From assembly GCF_037042905.1 (NCBI RefSeq), contig NC_087252.1:20601701-20665700 (forward strand): a stretch of DNA of 64,000 bases, written 5' to 3'. The position numbers and the translations under genes were made by a program. Source of the stretch: Lytechinus pictus. Taxonomy: Eukaryota; Echinodermata; Echinoidea; Temnopleuroida; Toxopneustidae. The first letter of the stretch is position 1. The number at the start of each line of letters is the position of its first letter. Shown here piece by piece: positions 1-11,469 of the stretch. The notes under the pieces were generated by a model. That model made no database searches. It was not told the origin of the DNA and saw nothing but the letters and a program-made list of their open reading frames with translations.

Positions 1-1270
1 CCTTGCTAAATTTTATGCAAATAAGCTACCGGAGCTTTGCCCCAGATCCCACGCAGTAGGGGCTCTTCATTTATAACCTTTAAATGGCCAACACCCCCGT
101 TCAATCACTGGCATACAGGCGCGCGGGGGGGGGGGGCTTGGTTCCACACCTAAGACGAAATAAAAGAAATTATAGGAGACAACGTATATACTGACATTAA
201 TGGAAACAATGAAATGTTTTATTTGCTGAATATAATGGAAAAATCTATCACATAATTAGAATTTAATTTCAATAGGCACTTTTTCCAGCTCGCTTTGCAC
301 GCTGGCGACTTTTTACAAATTTTTCCCACATTGCTATGTTTTGCCCCCTCAAAATATTTGATTCAGTACGCAACTGGGTTGAATAAATGTGTTGTGTACA
401 AGCTATATTCTGTATTTTATGCCAGCGATTTGATTAAAATAGCGGCAATCTGCGAGGTTTAAATGGCTTTGATATCAAGAAGTTCCGGGGCTCCGCCCCA
501 ACCGCACAGCAATGCGTATGGAAGGGTTGGGCCATGGCCCCCAAAAGTTGTACAAACAAGAACAAAAAAGGAGGAAAGAAAAGCAAGGGAAAAGTGTAGG
601 ATCTGATTTTATTTTCTGAATATAATGTCAAAAAATAGCTCAAAGTTAGATTCTCATGAAAAGATGATTTTTTTCTCGCTCGCTTTGCTCGCTCGGGATT
701 TATATAAAGCAGCTTTTTAGCACATGTGCTAACTATACTGTGCCCCTCTTTTTTTCATGTTTTACTTTTCACGCTACTGTCGCAAAGAATCCTTTTCCCA
801 GTGGCATATAGACCACAAAAAGGGAATCTAAAGAGAGAAGGGTGAAATATATTATTCTCTGGATATCATGTCAAAATTTATCACAAAAATTTGATTTTTG
901 TATGAAAAAGGTCAAAATTTTGCAACATTTTTTTAAGATAAATTCTGCCCGATACGCAATATCTGGCCTTCTCAAAATACAGTAGTCGCCTCATTACGCC
1001 ATTGTATGAATTTAATTTGAGAGAAAAACAATAAAACATCTTTTTTTAAAATTACGCCTGTTCATACCATGATATGACCGGGAAATTTTTGGCTCTTGCC
1101 CCCCCTGGCCACCGACCGCTGTTACGCCGCTGAAAAGAGGGGAAAAACGTCTTTTTTCGTTGCATTTTGACATTACAAATTAATAATTTGGCTTCTCAAG
1201 GGGGGGGGGGCACGTCCCCTGAATCAGTTGTGACTCGTCAGGGGGGCAGTCTACCCCCCCCCCTTTGGTA
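1..1270. repeat. Diverged tandem repeats with CTCGCTTTGC cores
   Basis: Three related units start near 205, 610 and 845 (TTTATTTTCTGAATATAATG ... CTCGCTCGCTTTGCTCGCTC). Homopolymer G/C runs lie at 125-138, 1200-1211 and 1253-1263. Probably the inside of a large decayed DNA transposon of the same type as 11.5-12.3 kb. No gene seen. Confidence 0.5.
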
Positions 1271-1825
1271 CACTAGTGGTTCCATGCTGATAGCGCGTAG
1301 ATCAGAGTCTAGATCTAGAGACTAGACTAGAACTAAGATATTTTTTTTAGATCTAGGACTGGTTCTGTATACGGACTAGACATATTAAACCATGGTAAAT
1401 AAGCTAATATTGGTCCAAACCTAATCAAACGTAAAGTTCGGAATTAACAAGTTCGAAGTTAACCATGGCATATTAGTCGGCTATTCCTATTAGTATTAGG
1501 CATTAGACAGGTCCAGATTTGAGGTAAAGTTAATGCGCTAGCCTAAGCTAGCCCTACCCTAGCACATGTCTTGCCATTAATGGCAGCTAGTTTGATAAGT
1601 GTTTAAGAATTGGATGTATATATAGATCTAAGCCTATAAGGCCTATTTAACTATGTAAGGGTACCGTTAATTTGACGATGCTAATTAATTCTGAGCAACG
1701 TGAATGCTTACGATCGGCACTGGTCGAGGCCAAGTCCACGCGCATGCGTACTCTCAATCCGAAGACGCAAGTCATGAATATTCATATGTTGGTCCAGAAC
1801 TCGGTGGGAAAAATAATTTCGCGTC
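1270..1825. other. No gene seen
   Basis: A stretch rich in short palindromes such as AGATCTAGA and CTAGAC, with no frame or known repeat that I can support. Confidence 0.4.
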
Positions 1826-2075
1826 CGGCGTAGATGTCCAGGGGGTAGATGTCCGGGGATAGATGTCCGAGGGGTAGATGTCCAGGGGTGGATTTCCGGG
1901 GGGTAGATGTCCGGGGGTAGAGGTCCAGGGGGTACATGTCCGGGGGTAGATGTCCGCGGGGGTAGATGTCCAGGGGGTAGATTCCGGGGGTAGAAGTCCG
2001 CGGGATAGATGCCCGGGGTATGTGTACTAGGGGATACTTGTCCTAAGGGGTAGGGGTGGATGTCCAGGGGTAGAT
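1826..2075. repeat. Minisatellite, 14-16 bp unit
   Basis: About 15 imperfect copies of GGGGGTAGATGTCC. The long minus-strand frame across it (proline-rich, PGHLPPGHLPP) is a by-product of the repeat. Confidence 0.9.
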
Positions 2076-2421
2076 GTCCTAGAATCGAAGAGGAAAATTT
2101 ATACATGAGTTGTGTGAGTAGATATGTGAGTATGATATGAGTCTTCATGTACATCAAAATAATTGGTCCTTTTTTCCATTTTAAAAAGGCACCCATAAAA
2201 AGATTTATAGATATTTATTGTTTTGAAATATTTGTTCTGGAAATGATTTTTTAAGATCATTTTCAAAATAAGTTTAAATGTAAAAATTTAGTAAATAGTA
2301 TAATAATATATAGTATAATAATATATATTTAGTATAATAATTTCTAAAACAATTTCTCAACATCTTTTTCAGGATACCAAAAAAATGGGAGTCGACGCTG
2401 AAGGATCATTGTTCTGGATGA

Positions 2422-2823
2422 CTACTCTGATCTACAAGCTGACATCGGAAACTTGATGTTAAGATTTAACTGTAATTGAATGTAAGCACTTTCGTCTCTT
2501 TTTTCGTTATCGTCTACTTCCATAGGCAATTGAATGTGAGTACTTTCGCCTCTTTCTTCGTTATCGCCTACTTCCATAGACTCATCAACAGTACTAAAAT
2601 ACAAGGTGTCCGTTAGTGAACACTCTGTTAATGGAGAATCTATTTCCATAGGTTCTTCGACATTGCTAAAATTCCAAGTGTCCGTTAGTGCACACTCTGT
2701 TAATAGAGAATCTATTTCCATAGGCTGTTCAAGAGTACTGAAACTTTGTGCATTCTCCGTTAACGGAGAATCTACTTCCATAGATTCGTCGAACCAAAGA
2801 CTCTTGCCCTGGAATGCGTTCAT
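2422..2823 (-). CDS. Hypothetical acidic repeat protein, 133 aa
   Basis: An ATG-to-TAG frame with three to four diverged copies of a roughly 28-residue repeat around PMEIDSPLTEC(S/A)LTDT and further PMEVDDNE(E/K)R copies. The repeat is visible both as DNA and as protein, and variation between copies keeps the frame open with conservative changes (EID/EVD, SPLTE/SLLTE), which suggests the frame has been used. No known domain. A TAA lies directly before the ATG, so this is either a single-exon gene or a terminal exon. The FLYWCH-like frame 80 bp upstream on the same strand could belong to the same locus. Confidence 0.4.
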   Translation of the reverse strand: MNAFQGKSLWFDESMEVDSPLTENAQSFSTLEQPMEIDSLLTECALTDTWNFSNVEEPMEIDSPLTECSLTDTLYFSTVDESMEVGDNEERGESTHIQLPMEVDDNEKRDESAYIQLQLNLNIKFPMSACRSE

Positions 2824-2901
2824 TTACTCGTTAAAACAAAAATCTTATTCTCCGCAAAATCAACGTAGATCAGAGTAGCTGCTAACACTGACAATGTCCT
2901 G

Positions 2902-3249
2902 TCAGTGAGAACCCAAGGACCGATATGCACCCTCTACAGTATACGGAGCCGTACGAAATGCAACAACTGGGCGTGGCAAACGTCGCCGTGGGCAAAAATA
3001 TTGACGTGCGTCATGATGATCTGATGGCCACGGCATCTCCACATGCCTTACGGTGGCCGAACGTAACCATGGTAACTGCATGGAACATGCAGAGCAATGC
3101 CTCCTCTTGCATTCCCAAGAAGAGTCATTAGCATAAAAGTTGCTTTGATGAAGATAAACCTCTTTGTCCTCATACCCAATATACACCATTCTATCGCTAC
3201 GCACATTACATGCATTCATGCGTGCTACACACCAACAAATGCCAGTCAA
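2902..3249 (-). pseudogene. Possible FLYWCH-like zinc-finger fragment
   Basis: A 115-codon minus-strand frame contains MVYIGYEDKEVYLHQ then SSWECKRRHCSAC and, later, SDHHDARQY. This resembles the FLYWCH layout (a Gly/Tyr strand, W-x-C-x4-C, then a His pair), but spacing to the His pair is altered and the end of the frame looks random. A decayed or frameshifted copy is the likeliest reading. FLYWCH domains are often found in DNA-binding proteins derived from transposons. Confidence 0.35.
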
Positions 3250-3329
3250 GACCGATTGAGTCTATTTTATTCTCTTGAAGATATGCCATCGATCGGATCG
3301 TATAATCGGTATTACTAGTGTGACTGGAC

Positions 3330-3844
3330 ACTGAGGTGGCTTTTTGGTGTCATTTTATCGCAATATCGCGGAATGCATTTGGATGTTTTTCCCTTTATTT
3401 AATACTGTCATCAATATTCTCATTAAAATATCCTCTTTCGTGTTGAATGCTGATATTTTGCCCTAGTTGTTGATGTTAATGACAAAACAGAAAGATAATA
3501 ATGCACATGCAAATTTTTGACCAAAACATGGAAATTTTGACATAAATTCTCACATTTTTCCCTAAAATATTAACCGGATTGTCCAGAAAACGATTGCAGT
3601 CGATTCTTCTATCTAAATCATTGTAAAATTAGTAATTATTTAAGACTTTTCCATTATCTGTGCAAAAATATGAAAATGATTGATTTTCATGAAAATTCCA
3701 AAATGGCAAACAAAAATGGGGTCCTCTTGGCCTTCCGTACAGGATTACCCGGCAGCAGCACATTTCCTTAGCAATTATTTCATGCCAACATAAAGGGAAT
3801 ATCAAACGTCAGCTGAATAAATTCTCATAGGCCCAGGTCTAAAT
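3330..3844. other. No gene seen
   Basis: AT-rich sequence without a supported frame, repeat or RNA gene. Confidence 0.4.
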
Positions 3845-3947
3845 GGAAAATCTGGGGTTCGATTCCTGGCCGCGGCATCTATATATCCGTCAGAAAGGTA
3901 TTTCATCGACAATGTCCTTTTATCCTGCATTCAAATAAATGAACATG
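3845..3947 (+). mobile_element. Truncated SINE beside a hAT insertion
   Basis: It contains a B-box-like GGGGTTCGATTCCTGGCCG preceded by only part of a tRNA head, then a body resembling other SINEs here. The hAT-type element at 3956 inserted at its 3' end. Confidence 0.45.
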
Positions 3948-3955
3948 CTATACGC

Positions 3956-4365
3956 CAGTGTTGTAGTGCCTTGATGCTCGGCCTTGGCCTTGAGGCGCCT
4001 TGAGGCCTATTTTTTCAAAGCCTTGGCCTTGAACATTTAAGCCTTGGCCTTGAGGATTTTGAGCCTTGAAATTTCAAGGCATTTTCAAGGCTTTTTCAAG
4101 GCATTTTGTATTTTGTACTTTCATTTTTTTTTATATAAGTAATTATAAATGTTTCAATTGTTCTGCATATTTACCAGCAACAGTAGCAGCTGCAGTATGT
4201 GTGCTAGCAGTGTCATTAATTGTCATTATTAAATCATCATTATTATCATTATCATATATGAAACAAAGAAAACAGCAGTGGGGAAAAATAACCCTATTAA
4301 TTGGTAATGTGTTGTAATCATGACAAATGATGATAATGGAGGTTTGAGCCTTGACTACAACACTG
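3956..4365. mobile_element. hAT-type MITE with 8-bp target duplication
   Basis: Termini CAGTGTTGTAGTGCCTTG and CTTGACTACAACACTG are inverted copies. The element is flanked on both sides by CTATACGC (3948-3955 and 4366-4373), an exact 8-bp target duplication, the hallmark of hAT transposition. The left part is built of CCTTGGCCTTGAGG repeats; the rest is AT-rich with no transposase. Non-autonomous, 410 bp. Confidence 0.9.
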
Positions 4366-4696
4366 CTATACGCATTATTGGTAACTGGGTGTGCACTTGT
4401 TTAATGTTTAATATATATATATATAAATAAATATATGCATGTATATAGTCCCGTAAGAGCCTGTCGAAGGTACCCCACCCTTATCCATGGCCGTGGCTTG
4501 ACTATTAAAATATCTTGCTTTTTGTAGCCCCTAATGTGGCAAAATGATGAGAGCTTTACCATACAATCAATATTCCAATGAGCATTAACCTATCTAGTTT
4601 GATTACACACGCCTGATCATTCATTTTTACAAAGTAAAGAGTCTATATTCATTCTGGGTCAATGTATCATATCAGACAGTTATGATGAAAATAATA

Positions 4697-4790
4697 TGCG
4701 ACATTTATAAAGCGCCTAATACAAATGTTTCTTTAGCCCAGCTCGAGCATTCACGGAATTTTTGAAAAAGGTGTTGCCATGGTAGTACTG
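4697..4790 (-). mobile_element. SINE 3' fragment
   Basis: Plus-strand GCGACATTTATAAAGCGCC ... GCTCGAGCATTCA resembles the tail half of the 36-kb SINE (AACATTTGTATAGTGCTTAT ... CATCGAGCATTCA). Confidence 0.45.
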
Positions 4791-5345
4791 TAAGGGAGCG
4801 TGGGAAAACCCCATCATGATACCGTATAGCAGTGCTCGTTCATTGTTGTATTATAGGAAGTTATTGATGTATTTTTATGGTCAATATCATGATATTTTGC
4901 ACGAAGTGAAAATTCATATAAAAAATCCATCATAGCAATTTGCGTGTATTCACAAAGAATAATTTTAAACGTAATTTAACAATTAATATATGCTCATTCG
5001 TTTAAAGTTATTTTTAGCTGTAAACTTATTCAATTGATGTTTAATGGTACTGGTATTTGCATGCTGCTTGCTACAAAGAGCCAAATCAAATGATTTTATT
5101 CCAAGATCAAAACCTATCCTTTTAAGCAAATACTAATGTACTAAAACGTGATAAAATTGGAGCAGTTAATATTAAAAAGCTAAAACAGTATTTCAAGAGG
5201 TTCGTTTGCGGAAAGCAATCAAGCACCAGATGTTATGTTTATGGTCGGCTATATTATGCTTAGCAATTACTTTATGGTCAACTTTGTCAAGCAATGCGCC
5301 ATTTATTGTGTCTTATGTTTATGGAGGGCAATGTTCACGCATATG

Positions 5346-5552
5346 CTAAGCCTCAGTTCCTAATAAAGATGGAATAACTTTAGGCAAAGTCTCCGATATC
5401 AGTTTACTTTCCTTTTCTTTGACGAAGCCATTTCCTCTCACTGACGACTGTTCTTTATAGGTTTTCCCGTCCAATTTCATATAGGAGTCACTTAAATTTA
5501 TTAATGTGCATTTGAATTCACGCGTTATCGTTTTCCCAGAGATATCGGTCAT
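5346..5552 (-). CDS. Coding-like small frame, unrecognised
   Basis: 68 codons from ATG to TAG with a plausible protein composition (TDISGKTITREFKCTLINLS ... SLLGTEA) and no repeat similarity seen elsewhere in the window. No splice sites of note and no domain recognised. It could be a lone exon, an old gene fragment or chance. Confidence 0.2.
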   Translation of the reverse strand: MTDISGKTITREFKCTLINLSDSYMKLDGKTYKEQSSVRGNGFVKEKESKLISETLPKVIPSLLGTEA

Positions 5553-6539
5553 TCAAATTTTAAAATCAGACAATGGGATTCGTTTAAAGAGACTAGAATT
5601 CATTAATAATCATTCAAATAAATCAATGGTCAAGACTATTTCAAATTTGATCATTTTAATGATTGTTATGTACTTTTGATTTCTATCTAAGGCAAAGAGC
5701 TTCGTTAATGGTCTTACAAATTAACGAATGTACTTTTTTATTCTTAATTTTGGGCAATGAAATTCAGGAATTGCGCATTCATTCTAATCAACAATGACCG
5801 ATGGGACTGCTTGAGCACTCAATTTCATTTTGAGAGTTCAAATTAATGATGTGTAATTCGTTTGTTTTGTAACTGTATCTAATGTGTAAATGTATTAAAA
5901 TATTTATAATGAATTTAGAATATCTGAATTTCCACAATTTTCTTTAGTTTTCATCACAAAAACATTTGGTGTTAAGGATAATTCTATTCTTCCTTTTACA
6001 CCCGACAGTGCTGATTGTGTAGGCATTTTTCAACCAGTGCCTTTATTCTAGAAAAAAAAATATAATTCTAGTACATTTTATAACATTATTTCAATATTAC
6101 CAACAGGAAAAGTAGGCCTATATACATAAAATAGAATCACCGAATAAAATTATTGTAAGTTAGTTGTTGCTTAACATCTTAAATCAAATGCACTATTTTA
6201 AATCATGCTTGCCTATACAAGAATTTGTTTGACTAAACAGCTGCCACGCCATGCAACATCTGATTTTGAATGCCCATTTCTTTCTTTTCATGCACTTACT
6301 TAACATATGAATAAAACATTTGAAAATGATGTTGCAAATATAATTAATTCACATGTGAAAAATAACTTCGAATGCCCATCCATTACAATGCAAGCTCTTT
6401 ATGAAAAAGGAACTTAATTCATTTGAAGAATATTTGCAGAGATAATGAACCCACATGCGAAAAAAACGGTTATGTTTGCGCCTTTATGCATTAGATTGCA
6501 TGTTGTGTATCAAAATTCTAGTTAATTGTTTGATGATTA

Positions 6540-6743
6540 TTAAACCGATATTTCGCGATAAATTTGTGGATACATTAAACTGTTCCATATCGTCTCATCG
6601 TCAAACATGAGCCCTAAGAATTTGGTTGAAGTGACTCTGTTGAGAAGCGTATCTTTCAAAAGTAAATCTCGAGGTAGATTTTGCAAAGTATTACTAAATA
6701 ACACAAAATTTGTATTAAGAATGTTGGCTTTAACTTTCTGCAC
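6540..6743 (-). pseudogene. Non-LTR retrotransposon reverse-transcriptase fragment
   Basis: The frame reads KANILNTNFVLFSN ... DTLLNRVTSTKFLGLMFDDE ... IYREISV. This is the part of a jockey/CR1-type reverse transcriptase just after the FADD block: K-T-N-(x)-(x)-F-S-N, then V-x-x-x-K-F-L-G-(V/L)-x-x-D. Flanks give no continuation, so it is a short truncated piece. Confidence 0.7.
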
Positions 6744-6915
6744 TACACGTTATTATATCAACATGACGAGATATACCGCCATGTCAACTTGTCGACTAGA
6801 GACTTTTTATCACCAAGTCGAAGTAGACCTACGAAAAATTTGTCAATTTGGCCAGATATATTATATCGCCAAGTCAACACTATGATATTGCTATATATGC
6901 TTAGAGAGATACATT

Positions 6916-7165
6916 GATCCGGTGTGCTGGCTCAGTTGGTAGAGCGTCCGTCTTACAACCGGGAGGTCGGGGTTCAAACCCCGGTCATGTCAGACCAAAA
7001 GACGTTAAAATATGGGAGTTACTGCTACCCTGTTTGGCGTTTAACGATTAAAGGGATAGAGCCTCGTCGATCTATCGCTACACAGCGGCTGCCGGGCCCA
7101 CGATCGATTGGGAAAAGCAAATTTTCGGAGTATTTCATTTTATGTCTATTTCGAACAATAAAATA
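6916..7165 (+). mobile_element. tRNA-headed SINE, full-length copy
   Basis: The head 6922-6990 has an A box TGGCTCAGTTGG and a B box GGGTTCAAACCCC with an anticodon-like TAC in CTTACAA; the acceptor stem is degenerate. The body (GACGTTAAAA ... CTGTTTGGCGT ... GCCTCGTCGATC ... CAGCGGCTGCCGGGCCCACG) recurs at 53526-53700. It sits within a palindromic AT-rich element (6748-7275). Confidence 0.8.
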
Positions 7166-7226
7166 TGTGTTTTTTATTATCTCGCCGAGACAATAGACAA
7201 AAAGGTGTGGGTCAACTTTGCGACAT

Positions 7227-7275
7227 ACTCGCCAAGTAGACATAATAACATTATTATGTCGAATTGGCGAGATAA
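7227..7275. repeat. Near-perfect palindrome
   Basis: TACTCGCCAAGTAGACATAA pairs with TTATGTCGAATTGGCGAGATA around AACATTA. It appears to be the right end of a TIR element whose left part lies near 6748-6900. Confidence 0.55.
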
Positions 7276-7289
7276 ACTATCTCGCCATC

Positions 7290-8129
7290 TCTATAAGTCG
7301 ATGGCACTTTAAAGCTTCCGTACATGAGCTCGATCTGGATCTCCGCACGTCACCTCAGTGAAGCATGCAAAATACTCAAAGGGGAGGTCTTTCGTCACAC
7401 ATGCAGTAATATAGAATAACATAACAATTAATGCTTTGCAAACGGGTTGGCGTACTCGTTGGTGATTTTTTATGGTAGGGAAACCCAACTATCTCTGGCT
7501 CAACGCCAAATTGATTGCAAATGTATCATCGCATCATGATCAGGCTCGGGAGGAGGCTGGAGGCATTGAACATTGAACATCAAGAAGGATGATAATTTGT
7601 AGAGACAAAATATACTTGTACAGTCGTGTCCTATAAGTTTTGGCACTGTTAATATGATTTTCAAATTTCATACTATTTGTTGGTTACAAAAGAAGGTGCA
7701 AATGGGGGTACCAATATAGTACTTTCGTTTATTTGAGATACGATAAAATGGACCTTGCAGATAAAATACTACTGCTCTTGGGCTGAAATACCCCAGGTAT
7801 GAACTTTTTGTAGTCAGGCGCTTTATCTATCGACCACGGAACCTAAAAAACAATGTGTAAATCATGAGCCGGAAATAAACATGAAACACATGCACTCAAA
7901 CAATATACATGTACATGTACGTATACCAACAAACACACGTGGTTCTATCTCTCATTAATACATACACGCACATACTAAAACACACACAAAATTGCAGACA
8001 TTCTGCCCTATCACCAGGCCCTTTTGTAGTTCTTATCGGTCTGTTCATGGTATTGACGTCGTCAAGCTTTTCGTAACGATGGCATTAATACAAAACTGTT
8101 AAAGCAAATTATAATTAATATTGTTCTCC
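7290..8129. other. No gene seen
   Basis: Unremarkable AT-rich DNA. A (CA)-rich patch lies at 7900-7990. It may be older LINE sequence leading into the remnant at 8.1 kb. Confidence 0.35.
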
Positions 8130-9450
8130 ATTGGAACATATCTTTAACTTTTCACTCCACTGGATGCTTTTCTGATCTATTAAAATAGCCAAAGTAATCA
8201 TGATGCATATAAAAGATGATCCTACCCAAGTTAAAAATTATCGGCCTATCTCCTTCTTGCTATGCATATAAAAAATATTTGTTTACAAAAGATTGGATTC
8301 CTTTTTGTCATTTAATAAGATTATTACACCTGCCCAGTTTGGATTTAGAAAAAAAAACTCTCCACTGACTTCGCAATACAAAATTGTTATACAAAGTTGT
8401 AAACTCACCGTCTTTAAAAAAGAAATCACACCATTCCTTTATGTATAGACCTAAGTAAAGCTTTTGATACCATTGACCATGATATCTTATTTTAAAAATT
8501 GTATAATTACGGGATTAAGGGGCATTGTTTGGTCATGGATAAAAATTCATCTCTCCAATAGGCAACAATACGTTTCTATCGGTGATTTTAAACCTCCTGT
8601 ATCGTTTTTCAATTGCGGCGTCCCACAGGGTTCTATTCTGGGACATTTGTTATTTTTAGTATACATTAATGATATAGTAAATTCATCCTCTCGTTCTTTC
8701 TTTCGTCTTGTTTGCCGATGATACGAATATTTGTTATCTCTCAAGAACTCATCAGAATTGATAAATATATGAAATTAGAATTAAACAAAGTTTTTTTCGG
8801 TTTAAATGTAAAAAAGTTGTCTCTTAACACAAGTAAAACTCATATTATGCATTTTAAATTATCTCATAGAAATAACATTTTTACACAAGATATTACAATT
8901 GATACTGTGCCCTTAGATAAAAAAAAAAGATGCGTAAAATTCCTTGGTATCACAATAGACAAGCATTTATCATGTACTCCGCACATAAGCAATATGTCTA
9001 CCTCTGTAGCTAAATGAATTGGAATTCTATATACATTTAAAAAAAATCTTACCAGAGAAGATTCTTCATTCTGGGGAATAGCTGCAAGACAAGGCTTGAT
9101 CATATACTTTTATTGCAAAAGAATGCGGTTAAAATTTGTTCCAAGTCTGCATATCTTTCACATACAGACCCTCTTTTTTATCCTCTGAAAATATATAAGA
9201 TAAATTATCTGAATACATTAAAAATTGTACTTTTTATGCATAGATATAAATATGACATGCTTCCTCCAGTATTCACTGATTTATTTTCATAATAACAATT
9301 TACACTCATGTCCAACAAGAACGTGCAATAATATTCACTTAAATAATCCAATAATCCCAAGACACAATTTGCACATAAAACACTAAGACATCATGGACCT
9401 GATATTTCAACCATTAATTGATATTAAACCAATACCTAACAAATCAAAAA
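8130..9450 (+). pseudogene. Decayed jockey/CR1-type non-LTR retrotransposon ORF2
   Basis: Plus-strand frames, broken by several frameshifts and stops, carry in order VKNYRPIS (8230), TPAQFGFRK (8330), the DLSKAFDTIDH block (8450), NRQQYVSIG and CGVPQGSILGHLLFLVYIND (8560-8670), a frameshifted FADDTNI (8710), NVKKLSLNTSKTHIMHF and KFLGITIDKHL (8800-8960). A C-terminal tail reading LPPVFTDLF (9260) and ending near GPDIST (9400) follows. The stretch before 9060 seems to have lost about 50 codons. This is the reverse transcriptase of a LINE; the copy cannot be active. Confidence 0.85.
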
Positions 9451-10080
9451 AATATATATATTATAGTATCATTATTATTTTAATGAGACATTTACTTTTA
9501 TCTAGAACAGTCATGTATAAATAAAAAAATGAAATAACAAAACGTAATATTTTCTAAAAATTTCATCCAAGGACCAAGCATATCCCCCCCCCCCCCCTCC
9601 GCTCCCAGTCCCTTCATGCACTTGCACGTTTTATGACAGTAGATATAATTATTTTGGCTATTTTCCAGGCCTGTCAGTTTTCAAGTTTTGCTTTTGTAAA
9701 CGACCCTTGCAAATCTTGACGTCAAATTTCAGATATGTATTTTCTTTTCCAAAATTTTGTCATGAAAAATAATGCAAAATCCAGTAAATGAAATGAAATA
9801 AGTTATTGAATCGAACATTTACCATGTCATAGATTTATTGCCTTTTCGTACACTACTTATTTTGAATATTTCCGATATCGTCTAGTTCAACGATTCAGTC
9901 CTTTAAATCAAATATTCAATTGTATCTTGGTTTTCCATAATCATTTTGCCTGTTGTTGCTTTTTTTTTTTTTTTTTTTAAGAGTGGGTAGTGATTTTTCT
10001 TTCTTTTCATGCATTAAATTAAGTTTTGAAGTTTTGTGTACATTTTTGTATATTTGCTTTATTTGCATATATTTATGTTT

Positions 10081-10225
10081 TAAAGGACCCCATGGAAGAA
10101 CAGTGGTATTTTATTAATACCGCTGAAATGGGCCACCCTCCATATGATCTGTAGGTTATGTTAAATTGAGCATGCATATATTTTATATTTTTATATGGAA
10201 ATAAATACAAACAAACAAACAAGTT
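10081..10225 (+). mobile_element. 3' end of a LINE, with tandem ACAA tail
   Basis: GGACCCCATGGAAGAACAG ... GGGCCACCCTCC followed by AATAAATACAAACAAACAAAC. A gene-free end with a short tandem tail is typical of CR1/jockey-like LINE 3' UTRs. It may be the remnant tail of the element at 8.1-9.45 kb or a separate copy. Confidence 0.6.
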
Positions 10226-10391
10226 TCTTCTTAGGGTTATGTTGTCTACCGTGCGTGTGTTATTTGCAAAGTAAAATGTATATAAGCGATTAAAGAGAGC
10301 GTACTGAGAAAATAGAAGTAAAATAAGTTCATTTGAGCAGAACTGATGAACAATGCAAGGTCGAAGAGAAAGGCTTGACGTAGTACATTTC

Positions 10392-10732
10392 GGCCTGTAT
10401 TCTGAAGTCAGGTTTAACTGAGACCACGGTATAACTCTCTGGTAAAATCATGGGGGCCAAAAATTCAAAAATATGTTTTTCTTACGTTACTATTTTGTTT
10501 CCCTTTGCTTTCTTAAAGAAGAAAAATACTTTAGTTTAGTAATCATTCCCAGACAATAAATATGAACGATTTGGGTGTCATATGAGTTAATAAATTCATT
10601 GTGTATTGTTAGGAATTTGAGTTAATAAATTCAATGTGTATTGTTAGGAATTTGTGCCTCAATTGGTTCTCCATAGGTAAAACAACTTTAAACCAGGGTT
10701 TAATTCAAACCTGAGTTCAGAATACAGGCCAT
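10392..10732. mobile_element. TIR element, GGCCTGTATTCTGAA family, copy 1
   Basis: Ends GGCCTGTATTCTGAAGTCAG and CTGAGTTCAGAATACAGGCC are inverted; inner TTTAACTGAGACC and TAAACCAGGGTTTAA extend the pairing. The interior contains a direct repeat, GAGTTAATAAATTCA(T/A)TG. Relatives at 14801-15106, 31579-31907 and 57340-57645. Confidence 0.75.
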
Positions 10733-10859
10733 AGGATATAAGGCAAAACATATATATTACTCTTGATTCATATTTCGATATATTTACAAAAGGACCTAGA
10801 AATACATGTGTGAGCTTCATAGACGGCAAAAAGCAAAAGGCAAAAATGTAGTATGTATA

Positions 10860-11140
10860 TTCAAGTATGCAAGAAATGAAGGTCCAGACAAGAAAAATTG
10901 AAAAACGGATATCGTTGGAAAAAAGGGAAGAAAAAGAAGAAGAAGACGAAAAAGAAAAGAGAAGAAAATTAAGAAGAAATGAAGTACGTATATTAAAAAA
11001 AATAAAGGTCCAGACCAGAAAAATTGAAAGACAGACATCGATGGAAAGAAGGGATAAAAATAAAAAAAGAAGAAGAAAGAAGAAAAAGAAGAAGTAAGAA
11101 GGATAGAGAGAGAAAAGAAATAGAAGTGAAGGAAAAGAAG
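10860..11140. repeat. Purine-rich tandem repeat
   Basis: Two roughly 128-bp units, each AGGTCCAGAC(A/C)AGAAAAATTG followed by a GAA/AAG microsatellite. The Lys/Glu-rich and Phe/Leu-rich frames on either strand come from the repeat. Confidence 0.8.
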
Positions 11141-11469
11141 CATCTGTCGTTCTTGATTCGTCTACATTAATACCGTTGGGTTTAAAGTTTTTAACTTGAG
11201 GTTTCAGAAGGATTCCCTTTATGTTATAATACATAAGAAACATTTTTTCATAACTTTATTTTGCTCCCGCCTATATAGATGTCGTCATTGTTCCCGGTAC
11301 TCGCATTTTTTTTTTAACGTTTTTAAGTCAATATACACCAAATATATTTCCTCGCACTTCGACTTATTATTGTTTTATGAAGTGACATATTGTTCTTGTT
11401 CATGACTACTTAAAAAGATTGCCCCATTTTAAGGTGTTAATGTAAAACATTTCCTGTCCGTGCTTACGT

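Larger units (their letters stand above)
4374..6539. other. Mostly featureless AT-rich stretch
   Basis: Apart from a SINE fragment near 4.7 kb and one small coding-like frame at 5346-5552, I see nothing that can be supported. A short (TA)n run lies near 4413. Confidence 0.4.

Noticed and set aside
1708..2196. 162-codon minus frame, proline/histidine-rich
   Set aside because: It is the translation of a 14-16 bp minisatellite; no independent coding sign.
6922..6990. Functional tRNA-Val (UAC)
   Set aside because: The acceptor stem does not pair well and a SINE body follows; better read as a SINE head.
10659..11243. 194-codon minus frame rich in Phe/Leu/Ser
   Set aside because: Produced by a GAA/AAG purine tract and a TIR element.
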